Assembly (NCBI RefSeq): GCF_900100265.1
Contig: NZ_LT629696.1
Coordinates: 3,100,001-3,164,000 of the forward strand
Source of the DNA: Leifsonia sp. 466MF
GTDB taxonomy: Bacteria; Actinomycetota; Actinomycetes; Actinomycetales; Microbacteriaceae
Reading direction: 5' to 3'
DNA length: 64,000 nt
Under the pieces are notes generated by a model. It was not told where the DNA came from. It was given only the letters and a program-made list of their open reading frames with translations, and did no database searches. Position numbers and translations under genes: made by a program. Position 1 is the first letter of the stretch; every line of letters begins with the position of its first letter. Below, piece after piece: positions 24,055-32,975 of the stretch.

Positions 24055-24681
24055 TCACCGCAGGATGCCGCGCTCCCGTGCCGCGGACACCGCGGCGGTC
24101 CGGGAGGCGACGCCGAGCTTGGTGAAGATGTGCGCCAGGTGCGACTTGACGGTCGTCTCGCTGATGAAGAGGGATGCGGCGATCTCGCTGTTCGAGCGCC
24201 CAGCCGCGACCAGCTGCAGCACGTCGATCTCGCGCGTGCTCAGGCTCACGCGCGGGGCGCGGAGCCGGTTCAGCAGGCGGGTCGCGATGACCGGTGCGAG
24301 TGCGCTCTCGCCGGCCGCCGCCGCCCGCACGGCTGCCGTGAGCTCGTGCGGCGGGGCGTCCTTGAGGAGGTAGCCGCTCGCTCCCGCCTCCACCGCGCCG
24401 AGGATGTCGGAATCGGAGTCGTAGTTGGTCAGGATGAGCACGTACGGCGGCGCGTCGAGCGCGCGGATCCGCCGGGTGGCATCGGCGCCGGTGGTGCTCT
24501 CGTTCGCGCCGAACTGCAGGTCCATCAGCACCACATCCGGGTTCTCCCGCTCGGCCGCCGCGACCGCCGCATCCGGTGTGCCGGCCTCCGCGACGATCTC
24601 GAAGTCGTCCTCGAGCGAGAACAGGGCGACGAGTCCGGCGCGGACGATCGGGTGATCGTCGGCGACGACCAGCCGAATCAC
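24055..24681 (-). CDS. NarL/LuxR-family response regulator
   Basis: A 208-residue response regulator. The receiver has D8/D9, phosphoacceptor D54 (DVVLMDLQFG), a conserved T in LILTNY and K in YLLKDAPP. A LuxR-type DNA-binding domain begins at LSTREIDVLQLVAAGRSNSE. The start overlaps the stop of the histidine kinase by four bases (ATGA). The divergent ABC exporter genes make it the probable activator of that transporter, an arrangement often seen for peptide or drug resistance exporters. Confidence 0.93.
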   Translation of the reverse strand: MIRLVVADDHPIVRAGLVALFSLEDDFEIVAEAGTPDAAVAAAERENPDVVLMDLQFGANESTTGADATRRIRALDAPPYVLILTNYDSDSDILGAVEAGASGYLLKDAPPHELTAAVRAAAAGESALAPVIATRLLNRLRAPRVSLSTREIDVLQLVAAGRSNSEIAASLFISETTVKSHLAHIFTKLGVASRTAAVSAARERGILR

Positions 24682-25865
24682 GACGTCACCACCGGTGAGA
24701 GCCGCACCAGGAGCGTGGTCCCGCGGCCCGGAGCCGAACGCAGCTCGAGCGTGCCCCCGAGCTGCTGGACGCGCTCCCGCGTCGCCCGCAGGCCGAACGA
24801 GTCCGACCGCCCGGCCTGGTCGGACGGGATGACGGACGGGTCGAAGCCGTCCCCGTCATCCTCCACGCGGAACAGCAGTTCGTCGCCCTCGACTTCGAGC
24901 GCGATGGTCGCGGTCGACGCGTGCGCATGCTGGATGACGTTGGCGATCGCCCCCTGCGCGATCCGCAGCAGGGCGGTCTGCAGATACATGGGGAGCGCGG
25001 TCGTGTCTGACACCCGCACGCGCACCTCCAACCCCTGCGTCGACCACTGGGTCTCGGCCAGGCGGCGCAGCGCACCGCCCAACCCCTGGTCGTCGAGGAC
25101 GGGCGGCGTGAGCTCCTGGATGAACCGCCGCGCATCGGCCAGGTTCGAGGCGGCGGTCTCGCGCGCCAGCCGGATGTGCTCGATTCCCGGGCGATCGGGA
25201 TCGGAGCGTTCGGCGGCATAGAGGAGGAGCTGAATGCTCGACAGCCCTTGGGCGAGCGTGTCGTGGATCTCCCGGGCCAGTCGGGCGCGCTCGGCGAGCA
25301 CCCCGGACTCGTGCTCGGTCGCCGCCAGCTGGTCCCGCGTGCGGAGCAGCTCCGCCATCAGCGCCTCCCGCTCCGCGGCCTCCCGCGCGAGGGCCTGGTA
25401 TCCGAGCCCGATCAACAGGGCGACACCCGCACCGACGAGAGGACCGACCACGCCCCCGACGGTCCAACCGCCGTGGACGCCGAGCGCGCAGATCGCCACC
25501 ACGGTCGTCACGAGGATGGCGACAGGGCCCCACCTCCGGCCGAGCAGGTGAAGGTAGAGGAAGAAGAGCGGGAAGACGAGGTACGCGGCCTCCGGGATCA
25601 GCCAGAGCAGCGCCATCCACTCGAGAGTCAGGAGGGCGAGCCAGGCGATCGTCAGCGCGTTCGAGGCCCCGCGTCCTCGCCGTGCGAGCAGAGCGCCCGC
25701 CAGGTAGGTCGCGGCCAGCACGAGGCACAGGGCGATCACCGCGCCGCTCGCGGCGGTCGGCGCGAAGAGGGCGCGCGCCACGACGAGCGCGGTGAGGGCG
25801 AGGAAGAGCACGTGCAGACCGGTGCGCAGCCCCACGAAGACCGGGGTCAATGCGGTGTGCGCCAT
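24678..25865 (-). CDS. Sensor histidine kinase (DesK-like, HisKA_3)
   Basis: A 395-residue membrane kinase. Five or six hydrophobic helices occupy about residues 10-165, followed by a coiled segment (EAAEREALMAELLRTRDQLA). The phosphoacceptor region is LAREIHDTLAQGLSSIQLLL, and a GHKL ATPase domain has RIAQGAIANVIQHA and EDDGDGFDPS. ATG at 25865 is used because sequence upstream in frame is non-coding shadow. It forms a coupled pair with the response regulator. The short extracellular loops suggest intramembrane sensing, perhaps of the exporter substrate. Confidence 0.92.
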   Translation of the reverse strand: MAHTALTPVFVGLRTGLHVLFLALTALVVARALFAPTAASGAVIALCLVLAATYLAGALLARRGRGASNALTIAWLALLTLEWMALLWLIPEAAYLVFPLFFLYLHLLGRRWGPVAILVTTVVAICALGVHGGWTVGGVVGPLVGAGVALLIGLGYQALAREAAEREALMAELLRTRDQLAATEHESGVLAERARLAREIHDTLAQGLSSIQLLLYAAERSDPDRPGIEHIRLARETAASNLADARRFIQELTPPVLDDQGLGGALRRLAETQWSTQGLEVRVRVSDTTALPMYLQTALLRIAQGAIANVIQHAHASTATIALEVEGDELLFRVEDDGDGFDPSVIPSDQAGRSDSFGLRATRERVQQLGGTLELRSAPGRGTTLLVRLSPVVTS

Positions 25866-25900
25866 GGGCTGAAGACTACGCGGGGGCGCTCGGGCGGTCA

Positions 25901-25916
25901 TCGTCCGAAAGGACGA
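25901..25916. promoter_or_regulatory. Inverted repeat in the divergent kinase/exporter promoter region
   Basis: TCGTCC-GAAA-GGACGA is a perfect 6-4-6 inverted repeat between the kinase start (25865) and the ABC permease start (26032). It is a candidate site for the adjacent NarL-type regulator. Confidence 0.4.
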
Positions 25917-26031
25917 AACCGGCGTCCATCCTCTCGTCGCCCGCGTCCCTCCTCCCCGCCGATGACGCAGCCGACGCTGCCCGGGAGGCTGGATGTGTCG
26001 CCGCCTCCGGCGATCAGAAAGGAACGTCACC

Positions 26032-27099
26032 ATGTTCGTCGCCCTCCGCGACCTCCGGTTCGCCCGGGGCCGGTTCCTCCTCATCGGGTCGGTGGTCGGC
26101 CTGATCACGGTGCTGGTCGGGTTCCTCAGCGGCCTCACCGGCGGTCTGGCCACACAGAACATCTCCGCCGTACTCGGGCTGCCGGGTGACCGCATCGTGT
26201 TCTCCCTCCCCTCCGGGAGCAGCGACGCTAGCTACTCGGACTCCGCTGTGACCGAGAAGCAGGCTGCCGACTGGCGCGCGATCGACGGCGTCACCGCGGT
26301 CGATCCGGTCGGGATCAGCCAGACGCGCGGCACGGCAGGAGACACGGTGGCGGCGATCGCCCTGTTCGGGATGGAGCCGGGAGCCGATCGGGCCACTCCG
26401 ACGCGCGACGGCCTGCTCGGTCTGTCGCTTCCCGCCGCGAAGGCCCTCGGCGCCGGCGTCGGTGACGACATCTCGATCGCCGGGACCTCCTACCGGGTCG
26501 AGAGCGTCGGCGGCGACGCCTGGTACAGCCACACCCCGGTCGTCACGATGACCCTCCACGACTGGCAGGCGTCCGCCTCGGCCACCGGCGACCGCGGCGC
26601 CTATGCCACCGTGCTCGCCGTCGCGGGTTCCCCCGCCTGGGCGGCTGCCGACACGGCGAATCGAACCGTGTCGAAGACGCCGCTGGAGTCGCTGACCGCG
26701 CTCAGCGCGTTCCGGTCGGAGATCGGCTCCCTGCTGCTCATGGTCGCCCTGCTGTTCGGGATCTCGGGACTCGTCATCGGCGCGTTCTTCACGGTCTGGA
26801 CGATGCAGCGGAAGGGCGACATCGCCGTGCTCAAAGCGCTCGGCGCGACGACGGCATCCCTCGTCCGGGATGCGCTCGGCCAGGCCCTCATCGTTCTCGT
26901 CGCCGGCATCGGGGTCGGCCTCGGCCTGGTCGCTCTGCTCGGGGCGCTGGCCGGGACCGCCCTGCCGTTCCTCCTCAGCCCCTTCACCACCCTCCTGCCC
27001 GGCGCGATCATGATCGCGCTTGGACTCGCGGGGGCCGCCTTCGCCCTCCGCTCCGTCACCTCCGCCGACCCCCTCACCGCCCTCGGGAGCAACCGATGA
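26032..27099 (+). CDS. FtsX-type ABC transporter permease
   Basis: A 355-residue permease of the MacB/LolC type. An N-terminal helix (FLLIGSVVGLITVLVGFLSG) is followed by a large extracytoplasmic domain (about residues 40-225) and three C-terminal helices, including LLLMVALLFGISGLVIGAFF and the cytoplasmic ALGATTASLVRDAL loop. The start at 26032 has AAAGGA upstream; a TTG/ATG-like start earlier lacks one. It overlaps the ATPase gene by four bases. Such permeases export or remove lipophilic compounds or antimicrobial peptides. The divergent two-component system supports an inducible resistance role, which is inference. Confidence 0.88.
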   Translation: MFVALRDLRFARGRFLLIGSVVGLITVLVGFLSGLTGGLATQNISAVLGLPGDRIVFSLPSGSSDASYSDSAVTEKQAADWRAIDGVTAVDPVGISQTRGTAGDTVAAIALFGMEPGADRATPTRDGLLGLSLPAAKALGAGVGDDISIAGTSYRVESVGGDAWYSHTPVVTMTLHDWQASASATGDRGAYATVLAVAGSPAWAAADTANRTVSKTPLESLTALSAFRSEIGSLLLMVALLFGISGLVIGAFFTVWTMQRKGDIAVLKALGATTASLVRDALGQALIVLVAGIGVGLGLVALLGALAGTALPFLLSPFTTLLPGAIMIALGLAGAAFALRSVTSADPLTALGSNR

Positions 27100-27797
27100 T
27101 CCGCCTGACCGACATCACACTCACCTTCCCCGACGGCGACGGCCGTGTCACGGCCGTCGACCACGTCTCCCTCACCGGCCGACCGGGGACGGTCACCGGA
27201 ATCACCGGACCGTCCGGCTCGGGCAAGTCCAGCCTCCTCGCGGTCGCCGCCACCCTCATCCGCCCGGACTCGGGCGAGGTGCTCATCGACGACGTGGATG
27301 CGACCCGCCTCGATCGCACCGCGGCGGCCGAGCTGCGCCGCACGTCGATCGGGATCGTCTTCCAGCAGAGCAACCTCATCCCCTCGCTGACCGCCCGGGA
27401 GCAACTCTGCGTGATGAACGAGCTCGGCGGCTGGGCCGGCCGGCGCGCCCGCGCGAAGACGTCCGCCCGTGCAGGCGAGCTGCTCGACGCGGTCGGCCTG
27501 GCAGACCAGGCCGGCAGGCGCCCCCACGAGCTCTCCGGAGGCCAACGCCAGCGTGTGAACATCGCACGCGCCCTCATGAACGACCCCAGCGTCCTGCTGG
27601 TCGACGAGCCCACCAGCGCGCTCGATCAGGAGCGCGGCGCCGCCATCATGGATCTGATCCTGCGGCTCACCGACGACCTCGACACCTCCACGCTGCTCGT
27701 CACCCACGACCTGGTGCACCTTCCGCGGATGCACGCGGTCCTGCGCCTGGTCGACGGCCGGATCGCCGAGCCGAGTCACGCGCGCCGGCCATCCTGA
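27096..27797 (+). CDS. ABC transporter ATP-binding protein (LolD/MacB type)
   Basis: A 233-residue ATPase. Walker A is GPSGSGKSS, the Q loop IVFQQSNLIPSLTA, the signature LSGGQRQR, Walker B VLLVDEPTSALD, and the switch histidine lies in LVTHDLVH. This is the typical MacB/LolD pattern. Its start overlaps the permease stop (ATGA). Its last 22 bases overlap the end of the convergent LysR gene, so the two transcription units collide with no room for a separate terminator. Confidence 0.93.
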   Translation: MIRLTDITLTFPDGDGRVTAVDHVSLTGRPGTVTGITGPSGSGKSSLLAVAATLIRPDSGEVLIDDVDATRLDRTAAAELRRTSIGIVFQQSNLIPSLTAREQLCVMNELGGWAGRRARAKTSARAGELLDAVGLADQAGRRPHELSGGQRQRVNIARALMNDPSVLLVDEPTSALDQERGAAIMDLILRLTDDLDTSTLLVTHDLVHLPRMHAVLRLVDGRIAEPSHARRPS

Positions 27798-28669
27798 GGG
27801 GACGACGCGATCCGGTCGCGGATGTCCGCGACGAGGTGCGCGACGAGACCGTCCGGAGCGGTGCGGGTCGTTGCGACGAGCTCGCGGGTCCACGTCGGAG
27901 AGAAGGAGAGCACCGCACCGGGGAGGCCCGCCGGCACCGCGCTCGCCGGGCAGACCGCGACACCCAAGCCCGCGGCCGCGAGCTGCGGGGCGGCGGCGGT
28001 CACCGCCGTGCGCATGATGACTGTCGGCCGTACCCCGGATCGCGCGAACGCCTGGTCCAGCCAGCCGCTCAGACTGTTCTCGGCGGCGTAGTGCACCAGC
28101 GAGACGCCGTCCAGCGCCTGCCGTTCCACCCGGTCGGATGCGGCGAGGGGATGATCGGCGGAGGTGACCAGGACGATCTCCTCGTCTCCGAGCGGGGTGC
28201 CCACGAAGCGAGCCGGCGCTGGTCCGGCCATCACGACGAGGTCGATCTCGTCGCCGTCCAGTTGCGCGGTGACCTCCTCCACCGTGGTGAACTCGCGCAG
28301 CGTGAGGAGCACGTCGGCCCGTCGCCGATGCCAGTCCACCAGGACCGGCGCGAGCACGGTCACGAGGCTTTGGGCGCATCCGATCCGGATGGTGCCGCCT
28401 GTCGCCTGGCCCGCGGCTGCCGCGGCCGGCAGCGCTGCGCCGGCCGCATCGACAGCGCGTCGGGCCTCCACGAGCGCGGCGCGGCCGGCCGGGGTGAGCC
28501 GCACGCCCCGCGTCTCCCTCACGATGAGCGCGACACCAGCTTCCTGCTCCAGTTGAAGCAGGTGATGCGAGACGGCCGGCTGCGACAGGTAGAGCGAGCG
28601 CGCCGCCTCCGTGATGGATCCGGCATCGGCGACGGCGATGAGGCAAGCGAGGGCGCGGAGCGACGGCAT
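27776..28669 (-). CDS. LysR-family transcriptional regulator
   Basis: A 297-residue LTTR. The N-terminal winged helix-turn-helix spans residues 1-60 (LRALACLIAVADAGSITEAA, RSLYLSQPAVSHHLLQLEQE). A periplasmic-binding-protein-like effector domain follows (GGTIRIGCAQSLVTVLAPVL, IDLVVMAGPAPARF). It is divergent from a nucleotide-sugar-epimerase-like gene and an MFS gene, with a textbook T-N11-A box between them, so it probably controls that pair and itself. The inducer is unknown. Confidence 0.92.
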   Translation of the reverse strand: MPSLRALACLIAVADAGSITEAARSLYLSQPAVSHHLLQLEQEAGVALIVRETRGVRLTPAGRAALVEARRAVDAAGAALPAAAAAGQATGGTIRIGCAQSLVTVLAPVLVDWHRRRADVLLTLREFTTVEEVTAQLDGDEIDLVVMAGPAPARFVGTPLGDEEIVLVTSADHPLAASDRVERQALDGVSLVHYAAENSLSGWLDQAFARSGVRPTVIMRTAVTAAAPQLAAAGLGVAVCPASAVPAGLPGAVLSFSPTWTRELVATTRTAPDGLVAHLVADIRDRIASSPQDGRRA

Positions 28670-28697
28670 AGAAGAAGTTTATGAGTACCGTCCAATA

Positions 28698-28714
28698 CCT
28701 CGATGCTTTCGAGG
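28698..28714. promoter_or_regulatory. LysR-type operator (T-N11-A dyad)
   Basis: CCTCGA-TGCTT-TCGAGG is a perfect 6-5-6 dyad. Its inner 13 bases, 28700-28712, start with T and end with A, which is the T-N11-A form of LysR boxes. It lies 29 bases from the LysR start and 56 bases from the epimerase start. Confidence 0.65.
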
Positions 28715-28769
28715 GAACACATCCCGGTCCCGGACTGCTGGACCCCTCGACAGGTAAGGAGAGTTCCCC

Positions 28770-29687
28770 ATGAACGTGTTCGTGACAGGTGGATCGGGCT
28801 TCATCGGACGTCGGCTGATCAGCCGCCTTATCGAGGAGGGCCATGAGGTGACGGCGCTGGTGCGCAGCGAGCGCTCGGCCGAGGTGGTGACCCGGGCCGG
28901 CGCGAAGGCCGTGCTGGCCGAGCTGAGCGACACCGCGGCCCTGACGCGCGCCCTCGCCGGCATGGATGTCGTGTTCCACCTCGCAGCGGAGACCGACATC
29001 CTCGCCCCCTGGGAGCGCCACGAGCGCGTGACCGTCGAGGGGACGCGCTCCGTCGTCGAGGCGGCGCAAGCGGCAGGCGTTCCACGCTTCGTGCACTGCG
29101 GGACCGAAGCGGCGCTGATGGCCGGCGAACCCCTCCGCGATGTGGATGAGAGCGCACCTCTGCGACCGGACTCGCCCGCCGCATACAGCGCGTCGAAGGC
29201 GATGGCGGAGCAGATCGTGCTCGACGCCGACGGCCCCGATTTCACCACCGTCGTCATCCGGCCCCGCTTCGTCTGGGGACCGGAGAGCAGCCTGATCGCG
29301 AGTTTCGCCGACGCGGCACGCGCCGGGCAGCTGCCCTGGATCGAGGGCGGCCACCACCTCACCGATGTCACGCACGTCGACAACGCCGTCGAGGGACTCC
29401 TCCTCGGCTGGACGCGTGGCCGAGCCGGTCAGGCGTACTTCGTGACCGATCAGGAGCGGGTCGACCTGCGCGATTTCGTCAGCCTGCAACTGGAGCTCGC
29501 CGGCGCGCCCGTGCCCGACCAGGAGATCGACGCGGCCACCGCCGAGCAGGTCGTGCCCGTCCCCGTGCTCTGGTTCCTCGGTCAGTCCTGCACGCTCCGC
29601 ACGGCAAAGGCGGTCGAAGAGCTGGGATACGCGCCGGTCGTCTCGCACGAGGTCGCGATCGCCGCGCTCCGAGCAGCGGACCGATGA
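28770..29687 (+). CDS. NAD-dependent epimerase/dehydratase family protein
   Basis: A 305-residue extended short-chain dehydrogenase. The NAD(P)-binding motif GGSGFIGRRLI starts at about residue 8. The catalytic YSASK (YxxxK) follows S/T residues at about residue 144. Substrate loops VIRPRFVWGPESSLI and GGHHLTDVTHVDNAVEGLLL resemble the sterol-dehydrogenase/dihydroflavonol-reductase-like group. AAGGAG precedes the ATG. It overlaps the MFS gene by four bases and is likely LysR-controlled. A reductase for a small ketone or aldehyde is more likely than a sugar epimerase, but the substrate is unknown. Confidence 0.85.
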   Translation: MNVFVTGGSGFIGRRLISRLIEEGHEVTALVRSERSAEVVTRAGAKAVLAELSDTAALTRALAGMDVVFHLAAETDILAPWERHERVTVEGTRSVVEAAQAAGVPRFVHCGTEAALMAGEPLRDVDESAPLRPDSPAAYSASKAMAEQIVLDADGPDFTTVVIRPRFVWGPESSLIASFADAARAGQLPWIEGGHHLTDVTHVDNAVEGLLLGWTRGRAGQAYFVTDQERVDLRDFVSLQLELAGAPVPDQEIDAATAEQVVPVPVLWFLGQSCTLRTAKAVEELGYAPVVSHEVAIAALRAADR

Positions 29688-30976
29688 CCGCCGACACGGG
29701 ACGCTCGGTCGCCCGACGCCGGACGCAGAGTCAGGTGCCGACGGCTGCGATCCGGCAGAGTCGAAGGGTGACGACAGACACTTCGCCCATCCGGGCCACC
29801 TCCCCCGCCGCCCAGCCGCTCACGCACACGCGTTGGGCCGGCCTCATCGTCATGTTCCTGACCAGCTTCGTGCTGGTGACCGCAGAGTTCCTGCCGTCCG
29901 GTGTGCTGACCGCGATGGCCGCAGAGCTCGGCGTCACGCCGGGGCAGGCCGGACAGACGGTGACCGTGACCGCGTTCGTCGGGTTCCTCGCGGCGCCGAC
30001 CATCGGCATCCTGATCCCGCGGATGGACCGCCGGACGCTGCTCGTGCTGGTCGCGGCACTCGCGGCCGTCTCCAATCTCGCCGTGGCGCTCGCACCCTCG
30101 CTGTGGGTCCTGCTGATCGCGCGACTGCTCATCGGCGTCGCGATCAGCGGCTTCTGGTCGATGTCGCTGACCGTCGCCGCGTCGCTCGCGACCCCCGACC
30201 GGCTCGGCCGCGCGCTGACCACGGTGAGCGCCGGAATGACGCTGGCGGTCGTCGCCGGCGTCCCGGTCGGCGTGTACCTCACCGCCCTCGTGGATTGGCG
30301 TGGCGTCTTCGTCGGAGCGGCGATCCTCACCGCTCTGGTCGCGGTCGCGCTGCGTCTCGCGCTGCCCCCGGTCGCTCCGGCCGAGGCGTCGAGCCTGCGC
30401 ATCCTCGGCGACACGCTGCGGCGGCCGGGAGTGCGCCAGGGGCTGGCCGGTCACATCCTGATCGTCCTCGGCCACTTCATGGCGTACACGTTCATCCGGC
30501 TCGCCCTCGACCAGGTACCCGGGCTGGACACGGCGTTCGCGGCCGCGCTGCTCGTGGCCTTCGGCGTCGGCGGAGTGATCGGCAACCTGGTCGTCGGGGC
30601 GCTCGCCGATCGGCACCTGGCGCTGCTGCGCTACCTGCAGCCGTCGCTGATCGCCGGCGCCATCCTGCTCGCGATCGTCGGACAGGGGTCGGTCATCGTC
30701 GTGGCGGCGGCCGTTGTGGTCTGGGGCTTCGGCTTCGGCGCCTGGCCCGCGGTCATCAACACGTGGGCCGGCCGCTACATCCCGGATCGTCTGGAGGCGG
30801 CCGGCGGCCTGGTCGTCGCCGGGTTCCAGCTGGCGATCACGCTCGGCGCAGGCGTGGGAGGCCTCCTCGTCGACACGGTCGACGTGCGGTTCACCTACTT
30901 CGTCGCCGTGGCCGTCGTCGCGGTCGGGGTCGTGCTGTTCGGCAGCGCCGGGCGACGCAGCGCGGCTCTGCGCTGA
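29684..30976 (+). CDS. MFS transporter (DHA1 family, AraJ/YdhP-like)
   Basis: A 430-residue transporter with 12 hydrophobic helices. The conserved opening LTSFVLVTAEFLPSGVLTAM and LLIARLLIGVAISGFWSMSL match the DHA1 efflux group that includes arabinose and drug exporters. The first ATG overlaps the epimerase stop (ATGA). Because the first 45 residues are hydrophilic, a later start around VTTDTS is possible. With the adjacent LysR regulator and oxidoreductase it may form a small detoxification module. Confidence 0.85.
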   Translation: MTADTGRSVARRRTQSQVPTAAIRQSRRVTTDTSPIRATSPAAQPLTHTRWAGLIVMFLTSFVLVTAEFLPSGVLTAMAAELGVTPGQAGQTVTVTAFVGFLAAPTIGILIPRMDRRTLLVLVAALAAVSNLAVALAPSLWVLLIARLLIGVAISGFWSMSLTVAASLATPDRLGRALTTVSAGMTLAVVAGVPVGVYLTALVDWRGVFVGAAILTALVAVALRLALPPVAPAEASSLRILGDTLRRPGVRQGLAGHILIVLGHFMAYTFIRLALDQVPGLDTAFAAALLVAFGVGGVIGNLVVGALADRHLALLRYLQPSLIAGAILLAIVGQGSVIVVAAAVVVWGFGFGAWPAVINTWAGRYIPDRLEAAGGLVVAGFQLAITLGAGVGGLLVDTVDVRFTYFVAVAVVAVGVVLFGSAGRRSAALR

Positions 30977-31021
30977 GCGAGTCGAGGGGATGCCCGCCGC
31001 ATCCACTCGGCCCAGGCCCGA

Positions 31022-31330
31022 TCAGCGGACGGATGACCGCCTGATCGCGACGACCGCGGCCGCCAGGAGCACTGCGATGCCCAGCCCGGCGATCAGCAGG
31101 CCGGTCCAGAGACCGGAGGTGTCGACCGCGGGCAGGTGCTGGGTGTACTGCGCGTAGACGTGCACCGGGAGAGTCGGCAGGGAATTCGACCGTTGCGCAC
31201 TGTTCGCGACCGCGGCCTTCGCGGTCAGGAACCACCCTTCGCCCACAACCGTCGCGAGAGCGCCGACGAGGAGGAGGACGACGAGCGGAACGGGGAGGCG
31301 CCGAGGTGCACCCGAGCGGGGCGTCTGCAT
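31022..31330 (-). CDS. Small two-helix membrane protein
   Basis: A 102-residue protein with one helix near the N-terminus (VPLVVLLLVGALATVVGEGW), an external loop of about 35 residues (SLPTLPVHVYAQYTQHLPAV) and a second helix (WTGLLIAGLGIAVLLAAAVV) ending in RRSSVR. No family recognised. It is convergent with the MFS gene and upstream of none. Confidence 0.6.
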   Translation of the reverse strand: MQTPRSGAPRRLPVPLVVLLLVGALATVVGEGWFLTAKAAVANSAQRSNSLPTLPVHVYAQYTQHLPAVDTSGLWTGLLIAGLGIAVLLAAAVVAIRRSSVR

Positions 31331-31375
31331 GAGGCGACACTAGCGCGGCGGCCCATCCACCGCCATCCGCGGCGT

Positions 31376-32203
31376 TCAGCTCGCGCGCTGCCGCCACACG
31401 GACGGGACCGCCCCGGTGTGGCGGCGGAATGCGCGGCTGAAGCCCGCGTCCGACTCGTAGCCGAGGAGGCGGGCGGTCTCGCTCACGGTGAGGCCATCCT
31501 GCGAGAGGTAGGTCATGGCCGCCTCCATCCGCACCTGCGCGAGGTAGCTCGCCGGCGACTGACCGACCTGCTCCCGGAAGCGCTCGGCGAACGTTGTCCG
31601 CGACATCGCGCCGACGGCGGCGAGGTCGCGCAGCGTCCACGGGTGCCCTGGGTTCGTGTGCATGGCGTCGAGCACGCGGCTGAGGAAGGGATCCTCCACG
31701 GCGACGGGCCAGTTGTCGGGCGCGCAATCGCCCTCGGCCCAGGCGCGGATCGCGACGGAGATGATCGTGGTCGCCATCCGGCCGCAGATCACGCGATCGC
31801 CGGCGCGACGGACCGCGGTCTGGCAGCCCATCCGGGAGGCGAGCAACGCGACACCGGGGTCGAGGTCGGCGAGCCGATGGACGCCGAGATGGTCGGGCAG
31901 CAGGTCGAGGGCGTGGAATCCGGCTGTCGGCCGGAGCGCGGTGACGACGACCTCGCCGGGACCGTCGGCGCTCAGCTCGGAGTCATGCCGACCGGGCAGG
32001 AAGACCACATCGCCCTCACCGTAGGCGAACGACATCGCCTGCGGGCCGGTGGAGCGCACGCGCACGGATCCGTCGACGACGTAGACGAAGGTCGGGCCCT
32101 CCAACCCGATCCGGATCCCGCGCTCGAACGCTTCGCGGCGCGACGCATCCACGTGCCACTCGAGCGTGGAGAGCAGCTCGTCCAGTGTGGCGGGGGCGCG
32201 CAT
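31376..32203 (-). CDS. AraC-family regulator with cupin sensor domain
   Basis: A regulator of about 275 residues. The N-terminal cupin (AraC_binding_2-like, about residues 5-165) contains VYVVDGSVRV and YGEGDVVFLPGRHD. The C-terminal HTH_18 domain has two helix-turn-helices: WTLRDLAAVGAMSRTTFAER, FREQVGQSPASYLAQVRMEA, and the family signature region LTVSETARLLGYESDAGFSR. Starts are ambiguous: ATG at 32203 is used here, and GTG at 32218 is possible; neither has a clear ribosome binding site. Regulators of this build often act on neighbouring oxidoreductase or efflux genes, but no obvious target lies beside it. Confidence 0.87.
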   Translation of the reverse strand: MRAPATLDELLSTLEWHVDASRREAFERGIRIGLEGPTFVYVVDGSVRVRSTGPQAMSFAYGEGDVVFLPGRHDSELSADGPGEVVVTALRPTAGFHALDLLPDHLGVHRLADLDPGVALLASRMGCQTAVRRAGDRVICGRMATTIISVAIRAWAEGDCAPDNWPVAVEDPFLSRVLDAMHTNPGHPWTLRDLAAVGAMSRTTFAERFREQVGQSPASYLAQVRMEAAMTYLSQDGLTVSETARLLGYESDAGFSRAFRRHTGAVPSVWRQRAS

Positions 32204-32246
32204 CCCGGTGATCGTCACATTCGGCGAAACCGTGGGGCGGGGCGTG

Positions 32247-32861
32247 CTATTCCGCCTGCGTCCATGCCTCGGCGAGAGCCACACCCCAGGAGCCGTCGCT
32301 CGACGCCGCGCGGCGCAGGTCCCCGAGCGAACCGTTCGCGGCGAGAACACAGTCGTACGCGATCGAGTCGCGCGCCTGGTCGACGAAGGCCATGGATATG
32401 GCTTCGGGCCTCCCATCGGCGGCGGAATCCGCGGCTTCGATGGCTTGCCGGAGGGCCCACACCACCTGCTGAGGGTCGTCGAGCTGCCACGTCTGGGCCG
32501 CGTAGGCGACCGCGGCGGCGGCGTTCTGCGCGAAGGCGGATTCGACGATCCAGTCGGGTTGTTCGACCGAGGGAACGACGGAGAGCGCGATCGCATAGTT
32601 GTCGGATCGCGGGGCGGTGTCGGTCTCCGCCGCTGTCCAGAGTTCGTCCAGGGCACGTCGAAGGAGCGCCGATCCGTCGTCGTCGCCATCCCGCGCGACC
32701 GCGAACACGCGATAAAGAGGAAAGAGTCGCTCGGCACTGGCAGCTGCCAGCGCTGTCTTGGATGCCTTGGGCAGACGAGATGCCAGTCGATACCACTCGG
32801 CTTCACGGTCACTCCACGATTCCACGAACCGGTCCCCTTCCCCTGCCCCGCGTCCATCCAT
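32247..32861 (-). CDS. DUF416-like hypothetical protein
   Basis: A 204-residue, mostly helical, soluble protein. The segment ALAAASAERLFPLYRVFA and the later SDNYAIALSVVPSVEQPDWI recall the pattern of the DUF416/YjaG family, but the match is by eye only. Two tandem alpha-helical halves are visible (FAQNAAAAVAYAAQTWQL and QARDSIAYDCVLAANG). It lies just upstream of the AraC gene on the same strand, about 40 bases apart, so they may be co-transcribed. Function unknown. Confidence 0.55.
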   Translation of the reverse strand: MDGRGAGEGDRFVESWSDREAEWYRLASRLPKASKTALAAASAERLFPLYRVFAVARDGDDDGSALLRRALDELWTAAETDTAPRSDNYAIALSVVPSVEQPDWIVESAFAQNAAAAVAYAAQTWQLDDPQQVVWALRQAIEAADSAADGRPEAISMAFVDQARDSIAYDCVLAANGSLGDLRRAASSDGSWGVALAEAWTQAE

Positions 32862-32975
32862 TCGATCCCGGCCGTTCTCGAACGCTAATGAACGGGCGGC
32901 GAGCCCAACAAGGCTGGAAGCCTGCGAAATGTCATAGACGGGGTCACGAGGACAGCGGGTGCGGTCGTGTGCCCG

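Noticed and set aside
25866..26195. Upstream in-frame extension of the second histidine kinase
   Set aside because: It runs through the divergent promoter and into the ABC permease gene; the ATG at 25865 starts protein-like sequence.
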